Of a stretch of 64,000 nucleotides of DNA, positions 26,236-36,479 are shown in pieces. Origin of the DNA: Ruegeria arenilitoris (GTDB lineage Bacteria; Pseudomonadota; Alphaproteobacteria; Rhodobacterales; Rhodobacteraceae); assembly GCF_013031355.1 (NCBI RefSeq), contig NZ_WPZO01000001.1, positions 248,001 to 312,000 on the forward strand. Reading direction: 5' to 3'. Position 1 is the first letter of the stretch. Every line of letters begins with the position of its first letter. A program made the position numbers and the translations under genes. The notes beneath the pieces are model-generated. The model searched no databases. It was not told the DNA's origin and saw only the letters and a list, made by a program, of their open reading frames with translations.

Positions 26236-27906
26236 TTAGCCCATGACGCCGAATTTATAGATCTGGGGCAGGTCGGCGATGTGCTTTTCGACACCCACCA
26301 GATTGTCGCGGTGGTGACGCATCGCGGTGCGCCAATAGGGCTGGATCACCACACCCTCGTCGATCATGATCGCCTGCAGCTTGCCCATCACTTCGCGACG
26401 CTTGTCCACGTCGGAGATCGAGTTCGCCTCGGCCAGCAGGGTATCGAACTCAGCGTTCGCGAAGCCGGACTCGTTCCACGCAACACCCGACTTGTAGGCC
26501 AGCGCAAGGATCTGCGTGCCCAGCGGACGGTGGTTCCAGTTGGTCGACGAATAGGCGTATTTGGTCCAGTCGTTCCAGAAGGTCGAACCGGGCAGAACCG
26601 TGTGCTTGGCTTTGATGCCCGCGTCGTTCAACTGGGCAACAACTGCCGCTGTGGTGTTGCGGCGCCAGTCGTCGTCGATGGATTGAACTTCGTGCTCGAA
26701 GTCGCCCATGCCGGCCTCGTCCATAAGCGCCTTGGCAGCGGCCGGGTCGTATGGGATGCGGACGACAGAAGAGTCGTGTTCGGGGTGCATCGGGCCGACA
26801 TGGCTGTTTTCGGCAACAATGCCGTAACCGGACATGCCAAGCTCCAGGCAGACCGCGTTGTCGACGGCCATGGCAAGCGCCTGACGTACACGTTTGTCGC
26901 CATAGATCTTGTTGCCGTTGGCATCTTCCGCCAACTGGTTCGGACGGATGACGATGGTAAAGCCCGATGGGATTTCGGACCGGGTCAGGCCGATGCCGTC
27001 GAAGATGTCGACGAATTCGCCAACCGACTCCCAGTTCATGTCGATCTCTTCCGCCTCGTAGGCGGCCAGGAACGCGGCGGGGTCGGTGCCGTAGTCGATA
27101 AACTCGATCCGGTCGACATAACCACCCTTGCCAGCGGCATAGCCCCACCATTCAAAGTCTTCGTTGCGCACCAGAACGCCTTTGACGCCAACCTCGTGGC
27201 TTTCCGGCAGCATGAAGCCGGTGCCGATGGGATTGGCCAGCATGTTAGCCGGGTCGTGGCTGCTGTGAACGATGGCACCCGGATAGTCCGCCATACCAGG
27301 AATGATGGTGATATCGGGCGACTGGCAGACCAGCTTGACCGTGTGCGCATCGACAACCGTGATGGCGCCGTCTGCGGCCTTCTGGGTTTCAGGATCGATC
27401 AACGACGCCATGCGCGACGCCATCGAGTTGCCTTCAACCGATTGGTCGCACCACATCTCGATGTTGCGGGCGACATCTTCTGCGGTGAAGTCGTCACCGT
27501 TGTTCCACTTCACGCCCTGGCGAACATTCAGAGTGTATTCGGTGGCATTGTCGTTGGCTTCCCAGCTTTCCAGCAGCATGGGCTGGAACGAGCCGTCATT
27601 GTTGTACTCGACCAGATATTCCAGCCAGCCAGCGGTGAAGGTGGCGATCTGTGTCCAGTCAAAGGTCCGCGGATCTTTCAGCGCGCGCACTTCCATCTGA
27701 TAGCGGATGGTACCGCCCCGCGGGGGCTCTTGCGCCGCAGCAGGTGATTGCAGGCCGATCATCCCGTAGGCCGCTGGCACGGCAACACCCAGCGCGGTGG
27801 CGCGGGCCAGGAATTCTCGCCGGTTCAGTTTGCCGTCCCGATACTCCTGAGCGTGCATTTCTGCGGCCCAGTGAGTCGGTGCTCCGGTGATGGTTTGGTT
27901 TTTCAT
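26236..27906 (-). CDS. Oligopeptide-type ABC substrate-binding protein, Tat-exported
   Basis: A 556-residue cluster C (SBP_bac_5) binding protein. It has a long N-region and a twin-arginine signal ([20 protein letters not shown], about residues 27-47) with cleavage near AAAQEPP, so it is probably exported folded by the Tat system. Domain landmarks are [20 protein letters not shown] and [13 protein letters not shown]. Such proteins bind peptides, opines or other bulky solutes, and the ligand cannot be read here. The gene leads the operon SBP-permease-permease-dual ATPase, and a terminator-like hairpin after it probably raises its level over the membrane parts. Confidence 0.93.
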   Translation of the reverse strand: MKNQTITGAPTHWAAEMHAQEYRDGKLNRREFLARATALGVAVPAAYGMIGLQSPAAAQEPPRGGTIRYQMEVRALKDPRTFDWTQIATFTAGWLEYLVEYNNDGSFQPMLLESWEANDNATEYTLNVRQGVKWNNGDDFTAEDVARNIEMWCDQSVEGNSMASRMASLIDPETQKAADGAITVVDAHTVKLVCQSPDITIIPGMADYPGAIVHSSHDPANMLANPIGTGFMLPESHEVGVKGVLVRNEDFEWWGYAAGKGGYVDRIEFIDYGTDPAAFLAAYEAEEIDMNWESVGEFVDIFDGIGLTRSEIPSGFTIVIRPNQLAEDANGNKIYGDKRVRQALAMAVDNAVCLELGMSGYGIVAENSHVGPMHPEHDSSVVRIPYDPAAAKALMDEAGMGDFEHEVQSIDDDWRRNTTAAVVAQLNDAGIKAKHTVLPGSTFWNDWTKYAYSSTNWNHRPLGTQILALAYKSGVAWNESGFANAEFDTLLAEANSISDVDKRREVMGKLQAIMIDEGVVIQPYWRTAMRHHRDNLVGVEKHIADLPQIYKFGVMG

Positions 27907-28215
27907 TAATGTCTCTCCCTGATGACATGTATTGTTTTGAAGAAGTCTGGAACCGCTCGAACCGGTCAGTTTCCGGCAGCAGGTTCTCGGATTGTCTGAG
28001 TTCTTGGTGTCCCCATGACACCATTCGGCCCCAGAAATCTGATGAGGTCAATGTTCGAAATCGTCATCTATTGCACAAAAACGACATCAACGAAGGTTGT
28101 TTACCGTCGCGGCAGGTTTGGTCCGGGGTGAAACCGCCAATGTATACTGTCGTAAACTGGAAATTCCGCTTTTGGCGGGGAATCGTTCAAAAATACATCT
28201 TAAGAAAATTGTGTA
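27907..28215. other. Intergenic region upstream of the ABC operon
   Basis: About 310 AT-rich bases between the end of miaA and the ABC operon, both on the minus strand. It should hold the operon promoter and any miaA terminator. An imperfect stem lies near 28163-28183 (ATTCCGC against GCGGGGAAT), without a clear T run. I see no gene. Confidence 0.5.
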
Positions 28216-29109
28216 TCATTTTGAGAAGTCGATCTGTTTCCATTTTTTCATGCGCGCGCGGAACCAGGTACGTTGGCGCTTGGCGAACTGACGGGTCGAG
28301 ATTGTCGCACGCTCGCGGGCGACATCCAAAGTCATCCTGCCGTCCAGATAGGCCATCAACTCGGGAACGCCGATGGCCTTGAAGGCAGGCAACGATGGAT
28401 CATAGAGGTCGCGCATCGCCTCGACCTCTTGCAAGGCGCCGGTATCTAGCATCTGGTCGAACCGCCGGGTGATGCGATCCAGCAGCCATTCCTTGTCCAC
28501 ATCAAAGACGATCGGGACCGTGTCAGACAGGTCCAGAACCGGAGGCGGGGTGTCGGCCTGCCAGTCGCTCAGGCTGCGCCCGGTGGCCTGTTGCACTTCC
28601 CAGGCGCGCTGAACGCGAGCACGGTTTTGTGTGTCGATCCGGTTCAGTGTTTTTTCGTCGATACCAGCGATCAGTGAGGACAGGTCCATCTGATCTGCCT
28701 CAGCCCGAACTTCGGGTGGCGTGGCAGGGATGTCGGCCATCCCTTCAGTCAGGGCCGAAAAATAAAGGCCGGTGCCACCGACGATGATCGGACGCTGGCC
28801 CCCGGACAGCAGCGGTGTCACCTCACGCAGCCAGTGTCCGGTTGAGTACTCCTGATCATGGGCGATGTGACCATACAGCAGATGCGGCGCACGGGATTCT
28901 TCTTCAACCGAAGGACGCGCCGAAATCACCCGCCAGCAATCATAGACCTGGCTGGCGTCCGCATTCACGATCACACCGCCATAGGTTTCGGCGATCTGCA
29001 AGGCCAGCGCCGATTTTCCCGAGGCTGTCGGTCCCGCGATCAGCACAGGCTGATCCTCATTAATCGGGGGCAGACGGTCCCAAATCTGCGAACTTTCGTT
29101 ATTGGCCAT
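28216..29109 (-). CDS. miaA: tRNA dimethylallyltransferase
   Basis: Adds the isopentenyl group to A37 of tRNAs reading UNN codons. The 297-residue protein has the P-loop [16 protein letters not shown], the substrate segment [29 protein letters not shown], and the C-terminal [13 protein letters not shown] motif. ATG 29109 is chosen because the five extra codons at an upstream ATG are not conserved in type. It is divergent from pyrH with about 100 bases between, which must contain both promoters. Confidence 0.96.
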   Translation of the reverse strand: MANNESSQIWDRLPPINEDQPVLIAGPTASGKSALALQIAETYGGVIVNADASQVYDCWRVISARPSVEEESRAPHLLYGHIAHDQEYSTGHWLREVTPLLSGGQRPIIVGGTGLYFSALTEGMADIPATPPEVRAEADQMDLSSLIAGIDEKTLNRIDTQNRARVQRAWEVQQATGRSLSDWQADTPPPVLDLSDTVPIVFDVDKEWLLDRITRRFDQMLDTGALQEVEAMRDLYDPSLPAFKAIGVPELMAYLDGRMTLDVARERATISTRQFAKRQRTWFRARMKKWKQIDFSK

Positions 29110-29206
29110 CCGGGTACGCCCCAATCCTCACCATCCGCATTGAACCTGCGGAGTTTTTGCTTCATTTTGCGCCGGAAATTAACCCCGTGCCAGCCCGGAG
29201 CGCAAC

Positions 29207-29959
29207 ATGAGCCTGACCGAAACACTCGAAACAACCGAGACCCCAAAAGCGAAGTACAATCGCGTGATGCTAAAAATCTCTGGCGAAGCGCTGATGGGGG
29301 ATCAGGGTTTTGGCCTGCACCCGCCCACCGTCCAGCGCATCGCGCAAGAGGTCAAGTCGGTGCACGATCTGGGTGTTGAAATCTGCATGGTGATCGGCGG
29401 CGGCAACATCTTCCGCGGCCTCAGCGGCTCGGCACAGGGGATGGAGCGCACAACCGCCGACTACATGGGGATGCTGGCAACGGTGATGAACGCGCTGGGG
29501 ATGCAGTCGGCACTGGAAGAGATCGGCGTCTTCACCCGTGTCATCTCGGCCATTCGCATGGATGAAGTGTGTGAGCCCTACATCCGCCGCCGCGCCGTTA
29601 GGCACCTTGAAAAAAAGCGGGTCTGCATCTTTGCCGCTGGAACGGGCAACCCGTATTTCACCACGGACACGGCAGCGACCCTGCGCGCCAACGAAATGGC
29701 CTGCGAGGCGATTTTCATGGGCAAGAACGGCGTTGATGGCGTCTACGACAAGGACCCGAAGGTTCACGCCGACGCGGTACGTTATGACACGGTCACCTAT
29801 GATGACGTTCTGGCCAAACGGCTGCGTGTCATGGACGCTTCGGCCATTGCGCTGGCGCGGGACAACAACCTGCCGCTGATCGTCTTTGGATTGGATGAAC
29901 CCGGCGGGTTCCGCGGCATCCTGGCGGGTGAGGGGACCTACACCAAGGTTCAGGGCTAA
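29207..29959 (+). CDS. pyrH: UMP kinase
   Basis: Phosphorylates UMP to UDP in pyrimidine nucleotide synthesis. The 250-residue amino-acid-kinase-fold protein has [31 protein letters not shown] and [13 protein letters not shown], all standard for bacterial PyrH, with about 13 extra N-terminal residues. A strong terminator follows at once. Elsewhere in bacteria pyrH is usually next to frr, tsf and rpsB, but those genes are not in this window and the BCCT transporter lies downstream instead. Confidence 0.97.
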   Translation: MSLTETLETTETPKAKYNRVMLKISGEALMGDQGFGLHPPTVQRIAQEVKSVHDLGVEICMVIGGGNIFRGLSGSAQGMERTTADYMGMLATVMNALGMQSALEEIGVFTRVISAIRMDEVCEPYIRRRAVRHLEKKRVCIFAAGTGNPYFTTDTAATLRANEMACEAIFMGKNGVDGVYDKDPKVHADAVRYDTVTYDDVLAKRLRVMDASAIALARDNNLPLIVFGLDEPGGFRGILAGEGTYTKVQG

Positions 29960-29980
29960 TTCCGACGAACCGAATGCTCA

Positions 29981-30008
29981 GGCCGGGTCGACAGCCCGGC
30001 CTTTTTTT
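29981..30008 (+). terminator. Rho-independent terminator of pyrH
   Basis: GGCCGGG pairs with CCCGGCC around a 7-base loop and is followed by a run of seven T. It lies 21 bases after the pyrH stop codon. Downstream frr is therefore not cotranscribed and in fact is absent here. Confidence 0.92.
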
Positions 30009-30170
30009 GTCTGCGAAGGTCCAGGCTTTTGGAGCAAATTCTCATTAAATTCACGTGTCGGTTTTTGTGATTTTTGTCGCTTTTTAGCGATAGGTGGTCT
30101 TCTCAGCCAACCCGTTTCGGCGCGGGATATTGAAAGTCCTGAGCACCGAATATGGGAAGGAAGAGAAACT

Positions 30171-31757
30171 ATGTCAGACAACACGGAGACTGACTATGAA
30201 GTCGGTCAGGACAACGTCCAGATTATGGGGCTGGACGTTCACAATCCGGTCTTTGCTGTTTCGGGGCTCACCATCATTGCATTCGTGTTTTTCTCGCTCG
30301 TGTTCCGCGAGCAGGCGGCCGAATTCTTTGGGTGGCTTCGACCGGCACTGACCAGCCAGTTCGACTGGGTGTTCATGATCGCAGCCAACATCTTTGTGGT
30401 GTTTTCGCTTTTGCTGATCGTCACGCCTTATGGCTCGATCCGCTTGGGCGGCGACGATGCCAAACCGGATTACAGTTATGCCGGTTGGTTCTCGATGCTG
30501 TTTGCTGCGGGCATGGGCATCGGCTTGGTATTTTGGGGTGTGGCTGAGCCGATCTCGCACTACGGATCATCCATTGGCGGCGTCGCTGTCGGTGAAGATG
30601 GTGTGCGCACCGACTGGGCGCCGTTGGGGGCCGGGCTGGAAGACCCGGAAGCCTCGAAAAAGCTGGCAATGGCTGCGACCATCTTCCATTGGGGTATGCA
30701 CCCCTGGGCCGTTTATGCCGTCGTGGCGCTGGCATTGGCGTTTTTCAGCTTTAACCGGGGTCTGCCGCTGACCATGCGGTCGGTGTTCTACCCGCTGTTT
30801 GGTGAGGCGACCTGGGGTCCGCTGGGGCACATCATTGACGTTCTGGCCGTATTTGCCACCATCTTCGGTCTGGCGACCTCGCTGGGTCTGGGGGCGACGC
30901 AGGCGCTGGCTGGTCTGAACTATCTGTTTGATGTTCCGATCACGGACGGCATGAAAGTGCTGTTGATCGGGTTGATCACTGTGTTTGCTCTGATCTCGGT
31001 TGTTGCCGGCCTCGACAAAGGGGTCAAGCGTCTGTCCGAGGCCAACATGATCCTGGCCGCGGCTTTGCTGTTACTGGTGCTGATCGTCGGCCCGACCGTC
31101 GCAATTCTGACCGGCTTTTTCGACAGCATGATCGAGTACTTCATCGCGTTGCCCGCCCTGTCGAACTGGGTCGGTCGTGAAGACACCAACTTCATGCAGG
31201 GCTGGACCACGTTCTACTGGGCCTGGTGGATTTCCTGGTCGCCGTTCGTTGGCATGTTCATCGCCCGCATTTCGCGCGGCCGTACCGTGCGCGAATTCGT
31301 GATCTGCGTGATCCTGATCCCGACCGTTGTTGGTGCGCTGTGGATGAGCGTTTTCGGTGGCGCGGCGCTGGATCAGGTGATGTCCGGTTCGGGGCAGGGC
31401 CTGTCGGATGCGGCGCTTGAGCTGAAGATGTTCAAGATGTTTGAAGCTTTCCCGATGACCGGTCTGCTGTCCTTTGTCGGCATCATCCTGGTTGTCGTGT
31501 TCTTCGTGACCAGCTCGGACTCGGGCTCGCTAGTGATCGATACGATTACGGCTGGCGGCAAGACCGATGCCCCTACGGCGCAGCGCGTGTTCTGGTGCAT
31601 TCTGGAAGGTGCGATTGCTGTTGTGCTGTTGCTAGGCGGTGGGCTTGGTGCCTTGCAGGCCGCCGCGATTGCAACCGGCTTTCCGTTTGCGATCGTGCTT
31701 GTGCTGATGTGCGTATCGATCTTCATCGGTCTGGCGAACGAAAAACGCCGCCGCTGA
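30171..31757 (+). CDS. BCCT-family betaine/choline/carnitine-type transporter
   Basis: A 528-residue sodium- or proton-coupled symporter with 12 hydrophobic helices. The family hallmarks are MFAAGMGIGLVFWGVAEP in helix 3, HWGMHPWAVYAVVAL in helix 5 and TFYWAWWISWSPFVGMFIA in helix 8, the last including the Trp-rich box that binds quaternary ammonium groups. Members carry glycine betaine, choline, carnitine or DMSP, and no sequence feature visible here decides between them. ATG 30171 has the ribosome binding site AAGGAAGAG; the frame stays open well upstream over the pyrH terminator but without a start signal. A terminator follows, so it is a single-gene unit. Confidence 0.94.
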   Translation: MSDNTETDYEVGQDNVQIMGLDVHNPVFAVSGLTIIAFVFFSLVFREQAAEFFGWLRPALTSQFDWVFMIAANIFVVFSLLLIVTPYGSIRLGGDDAKPDYSYAGWFSMLFAAGMGIGLVFWGVAEPISHYGSSIGGVAVGEDGVRTDWAPLGAGLEDPEASKKLAMAATIFHWGMHPWAVYAVVALALAFFSFNRGLPLTMRSVFYPLFGEATWGPLGHIIDVLAVFATIFGLATSLGLGATQALAGLNYLFDVPITDGMKVLLIGLITVFALISVVAGLDKGVKRLSEANMILAAALLLLVLIVGPTVAILTGFFDSMIEYFIALPALSNWVGREDTNFMQGWTTFYWAWWISWSPFVGMFIARISRGRTVREFVICVILIPTVVGALWMSVFGGAALDQVMSGSGQGLSDAALELKMFKMFEAFPMTGLLSFVGIILVVVFFVTSSDSGSLVIDTITAGGKTDAPTAQRVFWCILEGAIAVVLLLGGGLGALQAAAIATGFPFAIVLVLMCVSIFIGLANEKRRR

Positions 31758-31773
31758 GTTCAACTTCACTACG

Positions 31774-31805
31774 AAAAGCCCCGGCCATGCGTCGGGGCTT
31801 TTTTC
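31774..31805 (+). terminator. Rho-independent terminator of the BCCT gene
   Basis: AAGCCCC pairs with GGGGCTT around an 11-base loop and runs into TTTTTT, 17 bases after the stop codon. Confidence 0.9.
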
Positions 31806-32013
31806 TATTGGGCTGGGTTGACCGATGTCCTCGCCCTTGTCTAAGTATCCGCGTCCTTCGGGTGGCCCGTTCTGCCCGGAAAGACTGCCCCTGCCTTTGG
31901 TTTCGACCGAGGGCTGTGGTTGGGCTGGAAGACCTGCCGTGATTTCCGAGTTGTCCGAAATCATGCGCGGGCATCGTATCGGAACAAGCTGCATGAATGA
32001 GGAGAGGTGTGCC

Positions 32014-33240
32014 ATGAGCACTCTGGATATCAATTTCGTTCGGGATCAGTTCCCGGCTTTTTCCGAGCCCAGCCTGCAAGGGCAGGCGTTCTTTGAAAAC
32101 GCGGGCGGATCATACACTTGCAAACCGGTGCTGGACCGGCTGACCCGTTATTACACGCAGCGCAAGGTACAGCCCTATGGCCCCTATGACGCCAGCCGTC
32201 TGGCGGGCGAAGAGATGGACGAGGCCCGCGCACGCATGGCCGCGATACTGGGCGTGGATACCGACGAGCTCAGCTTTGGGCCTTCGACCACGCAAAACAC
32301 CTATGTCCTTGCGCAGGCGTTTCGTCAGTGGATGAAACCCGGTGATGCCATCGTGGTGACCAATCAGGATCACGAGGCCAATTCCGGCCCGTGGCGGCGT
32401 TTGGCCGAAGACGGCATCGAAATCCGCGAATGGCAGATTGATCCGGAAACCGGATCGCTGAACCCGCAGGATCTGGAAAACATGCTGGACGAAAAGGTCC
32501 GTCTGGTCTGCTTTCCGCACTGTTCCAATGTGATCGGAGAGATCAACCCGGTGACCGAAATCACCTCGATCGCCCATGCGGCCGGTGCGTTCGTCTGTGT
32601 TGACGGTGTTTCATACGCGCCGCACGGGTTTCCGAATGTCGGCCATATGGGTCCGGATATCTACCTGTTCTCGGCCTATAAAACCTATGGACCGCATCAG
32701 GGGTGCATGGTGATCCGGCGCGCGTTGGGAGAGCTGCTACCCAATCAGGCGCATTTTTTCAACGGCGACGTGCTGTACAAGCGGTTTACCCCCGCCGGGC
32801 CAGATCATGCCCAAATCGCGGCCAGTGCGGGCATGGCGGACTATGTCGATCTGCTGTGCGATCACCATAACGGCCCCGAAGGCGATGCGACCCAACGCGG
32901 AGCTTTCGTGCATGACCTGATGCGCGGGCAAGAGGTGGCCTTGCTGCAGCCGGTGCTGGATGCGGTCAAGGATCGCAATGCCGTGCGTCTGATTGGTACA
33001 TCGGATGCGGCACGCCGCGCGCCGACCGTTGCGCTGGCCCTGAACCGGAATGCAGAGGCAGTTGCGGCCGAGCTTGTCAGCCACGGGATCATGGCGGGTG
33101 GTGGTGACTTCTACGCCGTACGCCCGCTGACTGCGATGGGGGTCGATCTGGATCAGGGCGTGCTGCGGGTCAGCTTCACGCACTATACCTCGCAACAAGA
33201 AATTGATCAGTTATTGAACGCACTTGACGCTGTTTTGTGA
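32014..33240 (+). CDS. Class V aminotransferase / cysteine-desulfurase-like protein
   Basis: A 408-residue PLP enzyme of the class V aminotransferase fold. The PLP lysine lies in LFSAYKTYGPHQG, and substrate-side segments are FFENAGGSY, FGPSTTQNTY and NQDHEANSGPWRRL. Its makeup fits the cysteine-desulfurase-like subgroup of unknown substrate rather than IscS or SufS, which have an active-site cysteine loop that I do not see here. ATG 32014 follows GAGGAGAGG. Its stop codon forms part of a putative promoter for the photolyase gene. Reaction unknown. Confidence 0.87.
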   Translation: MSTLDINFVRDQFPAFSEPSLQGQAFFENAGGSYTCKPVLDRLTRYYTQRKVQPYGPYDASRLAGEEMDEARARMAAILGVDTDELSFGPSTTQNTYVLAQAFRQWMKPGDAIVVTNQDHEANSGPWRRLAEDGIEIREWQIDPETGSLNPQDLENMLDEKVRLVCFPHCSNVIGEINPVTEITSIAHAAGAFVCVDGVSYAPHGFPNVGHMGPDIYLFSAYKTYGPHQGCMVIRRALGELLPNQAHFFNGDVLYKRFTPAGPDHAQIAASAGMADYVDLLCDHHNGPEGDATQRGAFVHDLMRGQEVALLQPVLDAVKDRNAVRLIGTSDAARRAPTVALALNRNAEAVAAELVSHGIMAGGGDFYAVRPLTAMGVDLDQGVLRVSFTHYTSQQEIDQLLNALDAVL

Positions 33241-33267
33241 TCCGGTTTCCGTTCGGCTTCGTAATGC
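33238..33267 (+). promoter_or_regulatory. Possible ECF (RpoE/ChrR-type) promoter of the photolyase-cfa pair
   Basis: TGATCC at 33238-33243 and CGTAA at 33260-33264 are spaced by 16 bases, and the -10 element lies about 22 bases before the photolyase ATG. This fits the promoter type I know for the singlet-oxygen sigma factor RpoE of Rhodobacter sphaeroides, whose regulon includes a photolyase (phrA) and a cyclopropane synthase (cfaA). The TGA of TGATCC is the stop codon of the preceding gene. Match is by eye. Confidence 0.5.
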
Positions 33268-33288
33268 GAAGAAAACAACCGGGCGGTC

Positions 33289-34713
33289 ATGGAAAACACT
33301 CAATCTCCGATCATCATGTGGTTCCGACGGGACTTGCGCCTGTCGGACCATCCCGCGTTAAGCGCGGCGGTCCGGACCGGACGTCCAGTGATCCCGGTCT
33401 TTATTCTGGACGACTTGGCCGAGGCGTTGGGCGCGGCACCAAAGTGGCGGCTTGGGCTTGGGTTAAAGGTCTTTGCGCAGTCCCTTGAAAGGGCCGGCAG
33501 TCGCCTGATCCTGCGGCGCGGAGACGCCCTGACAGCATTGCAGAACCTGATCGCGGACACTGGTGCCACGACCGTGTATTGGTCAAGGGCCTATGATCCG
33601 GATGCCATTTCGCGGGATACCCGTATCAAGGCAGCTCTGACCAGAGAGGACGTAGAAACCACGTCTTTTGAAGGTCACCTTTTGTTCGAACCATGGACCG
33701 TAGCCACCAAGACCGGTCAGCCTTTTCGTGTGTTCACTCCGATGTGGCGGGCAGTTCAGGGCCGGGACGTCGCCGCGCCCGAGGTCGCGCCATCAGCGAT
33801 CCCCGCACCGCAACATTGGCCGGTTTCCGATGACTTGGCAGAATGGAAGCTGGGCGTGGCAATGAACAGAGGTGCCGCGATTGTCGCGCCATATGTACAG
33901 CCCGGTGAAAGTGCGGCTTTTGATGCTATGCACGGGTTTTTGGACCGAATCTCAGGCTATTCTGCGGATCGGGACCGTCTCGATCTGGATGGCACATCGG
34001 ATTTGTCCGAATACCTGTCTTTGGGAGAGATAGGCCCGCGCAGCGTCTGGCACGCGGTCCAGCGCGCCGCAATGACGGGCGCGCAGGGTACCGAGGCTTA
34101 TCTGCGCCAACTGGTCTGGCGCGAGTTTGCCTATCATCTCATGTTCCATACGCCGCACTTGCTGACCGAAAACTGGAAGCCGGAATGGGACGCATTCCCG
34201 TGGAATACCGATGCCAGCCACCCCGACGTTGTCGCATGGCAGCAGGGCCGTACTGGTATTCCGGCGGTGGATGCCGGTTTACGTCAAATGTACGTGACCG
34301 GTCGTATGCACAATCGCGCCCGCATGATCGTGGCCAGCTATCTGACCAAGCATCTGATGACACACTGGAAAATCGGTATGGACTGGTTCGCGGAGTGCCT
34401 GATCGACAGGGACCCGGCAGCAAATGCGATGGGTTGGCAGTGGGTTGCAGGGTCGGGGCCTGACGCCGCGCCGTTCTTTCGGATTTTCAACCCGCTGACG
34501 CAACAGGAAAAATTCGATCCCGACGGAACTTACCTGAACCGGTGGATCGCCGAAGGGCAGGCCGCACCTTCGGTCACGGCACTGTCCTATTTCGAGGCAG
34601 TGCCGCGATCATGGGCGTTGGACCCTGCCTCTGCTTACCCGGAACCCGTGGTCAATCTTGCCGCTGGCCGGGCGCGGGCTTTGGTGGCCTATGAAGGCCG
34701 AAAAACCGGGTAA
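33289..34713 (+). CDS. phr: Deoxyribodipyrimidine photolyase (class I cryptochrome/photolyase family)
   Basis: A 474-residue light-driven DNA repair enzyme. The N-terminal antenna domain starts PIIMWFRRDLRLSDHPAL; the C-terminal FAD domain has RQLVWREFAYHLMF, NWKPEWDAFPWN, GIPAVDAGLRQMYVTGRMHN and DRDPAANAMGWQWVAGSG. These contain the tryptophans of the electron-transfer chain and the Asn facing FAD N5, all as in CPD photolyases of the E. coli type. Cyclopropane synthase follows 69 bases downstream. The pairing and the ECF-like promoter suggest induction by singlet oxygen or light stress. Confidence 0.93.
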   Translation: MENTQSPIIMWFRRDLRLSDHPALSAAVRTGRPVIPVFILDDLAEALGAAPKWRLGLGLKVFAQSLERAGSRLILRRGDALTALQNLIADTGATTVYWSRAYDPDAISRDTRIKAALTREDVETTSFEGHLLFEPWTVATKTGQPFRVFTPMWRAVQGRDVAAPEVAPSAIPAPQHWPVSDDLAEWKLGVAMNRGAAIVAPYVQPGESAAFDAMHGFLDRISGYSADRDRLDLDGTSDLSEYLSLGEIGPRSVWHAVQRAAMTGAQGTEAYLRQLVWREFAYHLMFHTPHLLTENWKPEWDAFPWNTDASHPDVVAWQQGRTGIPAVDAGLRQMYVTGRMHNRARMIVASYLTKHLMTHWKIGMDWFAECLIDRDPAANAMGWQWVAGSGPDAAPFFRIFNPLTQQEKFDPDGTYLNRWIAEGQAAPSVTALSYFEAVPRSWALDPASAYPEPVVNLAAGRARALVAYEGRKTG

Positions 34714-34782
34714 GGAACTGAAAACTTGCCAGAAACACAAACTCGGCCTAGCTTTGAACCAAGGCCGCACAGGGGAGAGCGG

Positions 34783-35991
34783 ATGATCCTGACGACAACC
34801 GAAGGGCAGAAAGACCTGCCCAGATACTTTGCTCAAGTCTTCAAGATGCTGAACCGGATGGAGTCCGGTCGGATGGACATCGCCTTGCCTGATGGCCGGA
34901 TTTTTCGGTCCGAAGGGGCCAAACCCGGGCCGGTCGCCCGAGTTGATATCCACGACCCGGACGTCTTTGCGCGATTGATCCGTGAGGGCGAGTTGGGCTT
35001 TTCCGATGCCTATCTGGAGGGCGATTGGAGTACCCCGGATCTACGATCCTTCATGGATCTGGTGCATCTGGGCACTGAGACCGTGTATGACGATTTCACC
35101 GGCATGTTCCTTGTGCAGGCATACGAACGCCTGCGTTTTTGGCTGCACCGAAACCATCGGCGGCAGGCCAAGAAAAACATCTCGTATCACTACGATCTCG
35201 GAAATGATTTCTACGGATTGTGGCTGGATGACACCATGACCTATTCCAGCGCCCTGTTCGAGACAGGACAGGAAAGTCTGGAAAAAGCACAGACCGCGAA
35301 ATACGCCAGTCTGGTCGATGAAATGGGCGCAAAGCCCGGGGATCACATCCTTGAGATAGGTTGCGGCTGGGGTGGTTTCGCCGAATATGCCGCGAAAGAG
35401 CGTGGCCTACGGGTCACAGGTCTGACGATCAGTCAGGAACAGTTGAGCTTTGCGAGGCAGAGGATTGAAAAAGCAGGGCTTTCCGACCTTGTTGAGTTCA
35501 AATTGCAGGACTACCGCGATGAACGGGGTCTGTATGACGGGATCGCCTCGATCGAGATGTTCGAGGCCGTCGGGCAGAAATACTGGCCGGTCTACTTCGA
35601 GACTGTACGTGAGCGCCTGAAACCCGGTGCTCAGGCGACGTTGCAAATCATTACCGTCGCGGATCATCGGTGGGACATCTACAAGAATGGTGTTGATTTC
35701 ATTCAGAAATATATCTTCCCCGGCGGAATGCTCCCGACGCCCTCGATTCTGAAACAACAGGTTTCAGAGGCGGGGCTGAACGTGGTGAAATCTCGGGAAT
35801 TCGGCAAAAGCTATGATCTGACCCTGCGTCGTTGGTACGACACGTTCAACGACAAATGGGACGAAATTGCCGAAATGGGGTTTGATGAGCGTTTCCGCCG
35901 CATGTGGAACTATTATTTGACCGCATGTGGCGCAGCCTTTGACACTGGTAACTGCGATGTGACACAGATCACTATAGCAAAACCCAGTTAA
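34783..35991 (+). CDS. cfa: Cyclopropane-fatty-acyl-phospholipid synthase
   Basis: A 402-residue SAM-dependent enzyme that methylenates unsaturated phospholipid chains in the inner membrane. Motif I is ILEIGCGWGGFAEYA; upstream are SYHYDLGNDFYGLWLDDTMTYSSALFE and downstream SIEMFEAVGQKYW and the FIQKYIFPGGMLP segment, all standard. The start is ATG 34783 after GGGGAGAG; an in-frame TTG at 34726 would add 19 residues but has no ribosome binding site. In R. sphaeroides, cfaA belongs to the singlet-oxygen regulon, which fits the photolyase neighbour. Confidence 0.95.
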   Translation: MILTTTEGQKDLPRYFAQVFKMLNRMESGRMDIALPDGRIFRSEGAKPGPVARVDIHDPDVFARLIREGELGFSDAYLEGDWSTPDLRSFMDLVHLGTETVYDDFTGMFLVQAYERLRFWLHRNHRRQAKKNISYHYDLGNDFYGLWLDDTMTYSSALFETGQESLEKAQTAKYASLVDEMGAKPGDHILEIGCGWGGFAEYAAKERGLRVTGLTISQEQLSFARQRIEKAGLSDLVEFKLQDYRDERGLYDGIASIEMFEAVGQKYWPVYFETVRERLKPGAQATLQIITVADHRWDIYKNGVDFIQKYIFPGGMLPTPSILKQQVSEAGLNVVKSREFGKSYDLTLRRWYDTFNDKWDEIAEMGFDERFRRMWNYYLTACGAAFDTGNCDVTQITIAKPS

Positions 35992-36007
35992 CAAACGGAA
36001 ATACCGA

Positions 36008-36448
36008 ATGCCCAGTGCTCCGCGTCTCGTTGCTGCAATTTGTCTTTTGGTCGTGGCCTTTCTCGTATCGGGCATGATCATCGACAACGGCGAAGAGGGT
36101 AAGGACTACGGTGCGTTCACGACAGTCAACATGATCATCGGCCTGGTATGCGGGTGGATGATCATGGGCAAACGGGTCGGCCGGGGTTGGACCGGAGCGG
36201 TCAATAACGGGCTTACGGGTATGGCTGCGCTAGTGTTCTGGGGTCTTTTTGTTCAGGGCTGCAATGAGATGATCCGGCTGGCCATGCGTCACCGGTATGA
36301 TGGACCTTTCGACGCGCTGATCTCTATTTTCAAGATCGGGATCGAATACAGCCAATTTTTGCTGGCGCCGGAAATTCTGTGGACTTTGGCGATCGGAGCA
36401 CTTATCGCCGGGCTAGCAACCGAAGAAGCCGGCCGTCGCTGGCGGTAA
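36008..36448 (+). CDS. trgA: TrgA-family membrane protein, tellurite resistance
   Basis: A 146-residue inner-membrane protein with about four hydrophobic segments (residues 6-24, 40-55, 72-92 and 118-137). It matches the TrgA family, named for the R. sphaeroides trgAB locus that raises tellurite resistance by an unknown mechanism. The downstream neighbours trgB and cysK reproduce the order of that locus. The gene starts 16 bases after cfa. Function beyond the genetic phenotype is not known. Confidence 0.85.
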   Translation: MPSAPRLVAAICLLVVAFLVSGMIIDNGEEGKDYGAFTTVNMIIGLVCGWMIMGKRVGRGWTGAVNNGLTGMAALVFWGLFVQGCNEMIRLAMRHRYDGPFDALISIFKIGIEYSQFLLAPEILWTLAIGALIAGLATEEAGRRWR

Positions 36449-36479
36449 CCTTCTGGAATTCAGCGCGAGTTTCAATCAA

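Noticed and set aside
26281-27747. A 488-codon plus-strand frame opposite the ABC binding-protein gene
   Set aside because: Antisense to a clear Tat-signal binding protein; no ribosome binding site and no domain.
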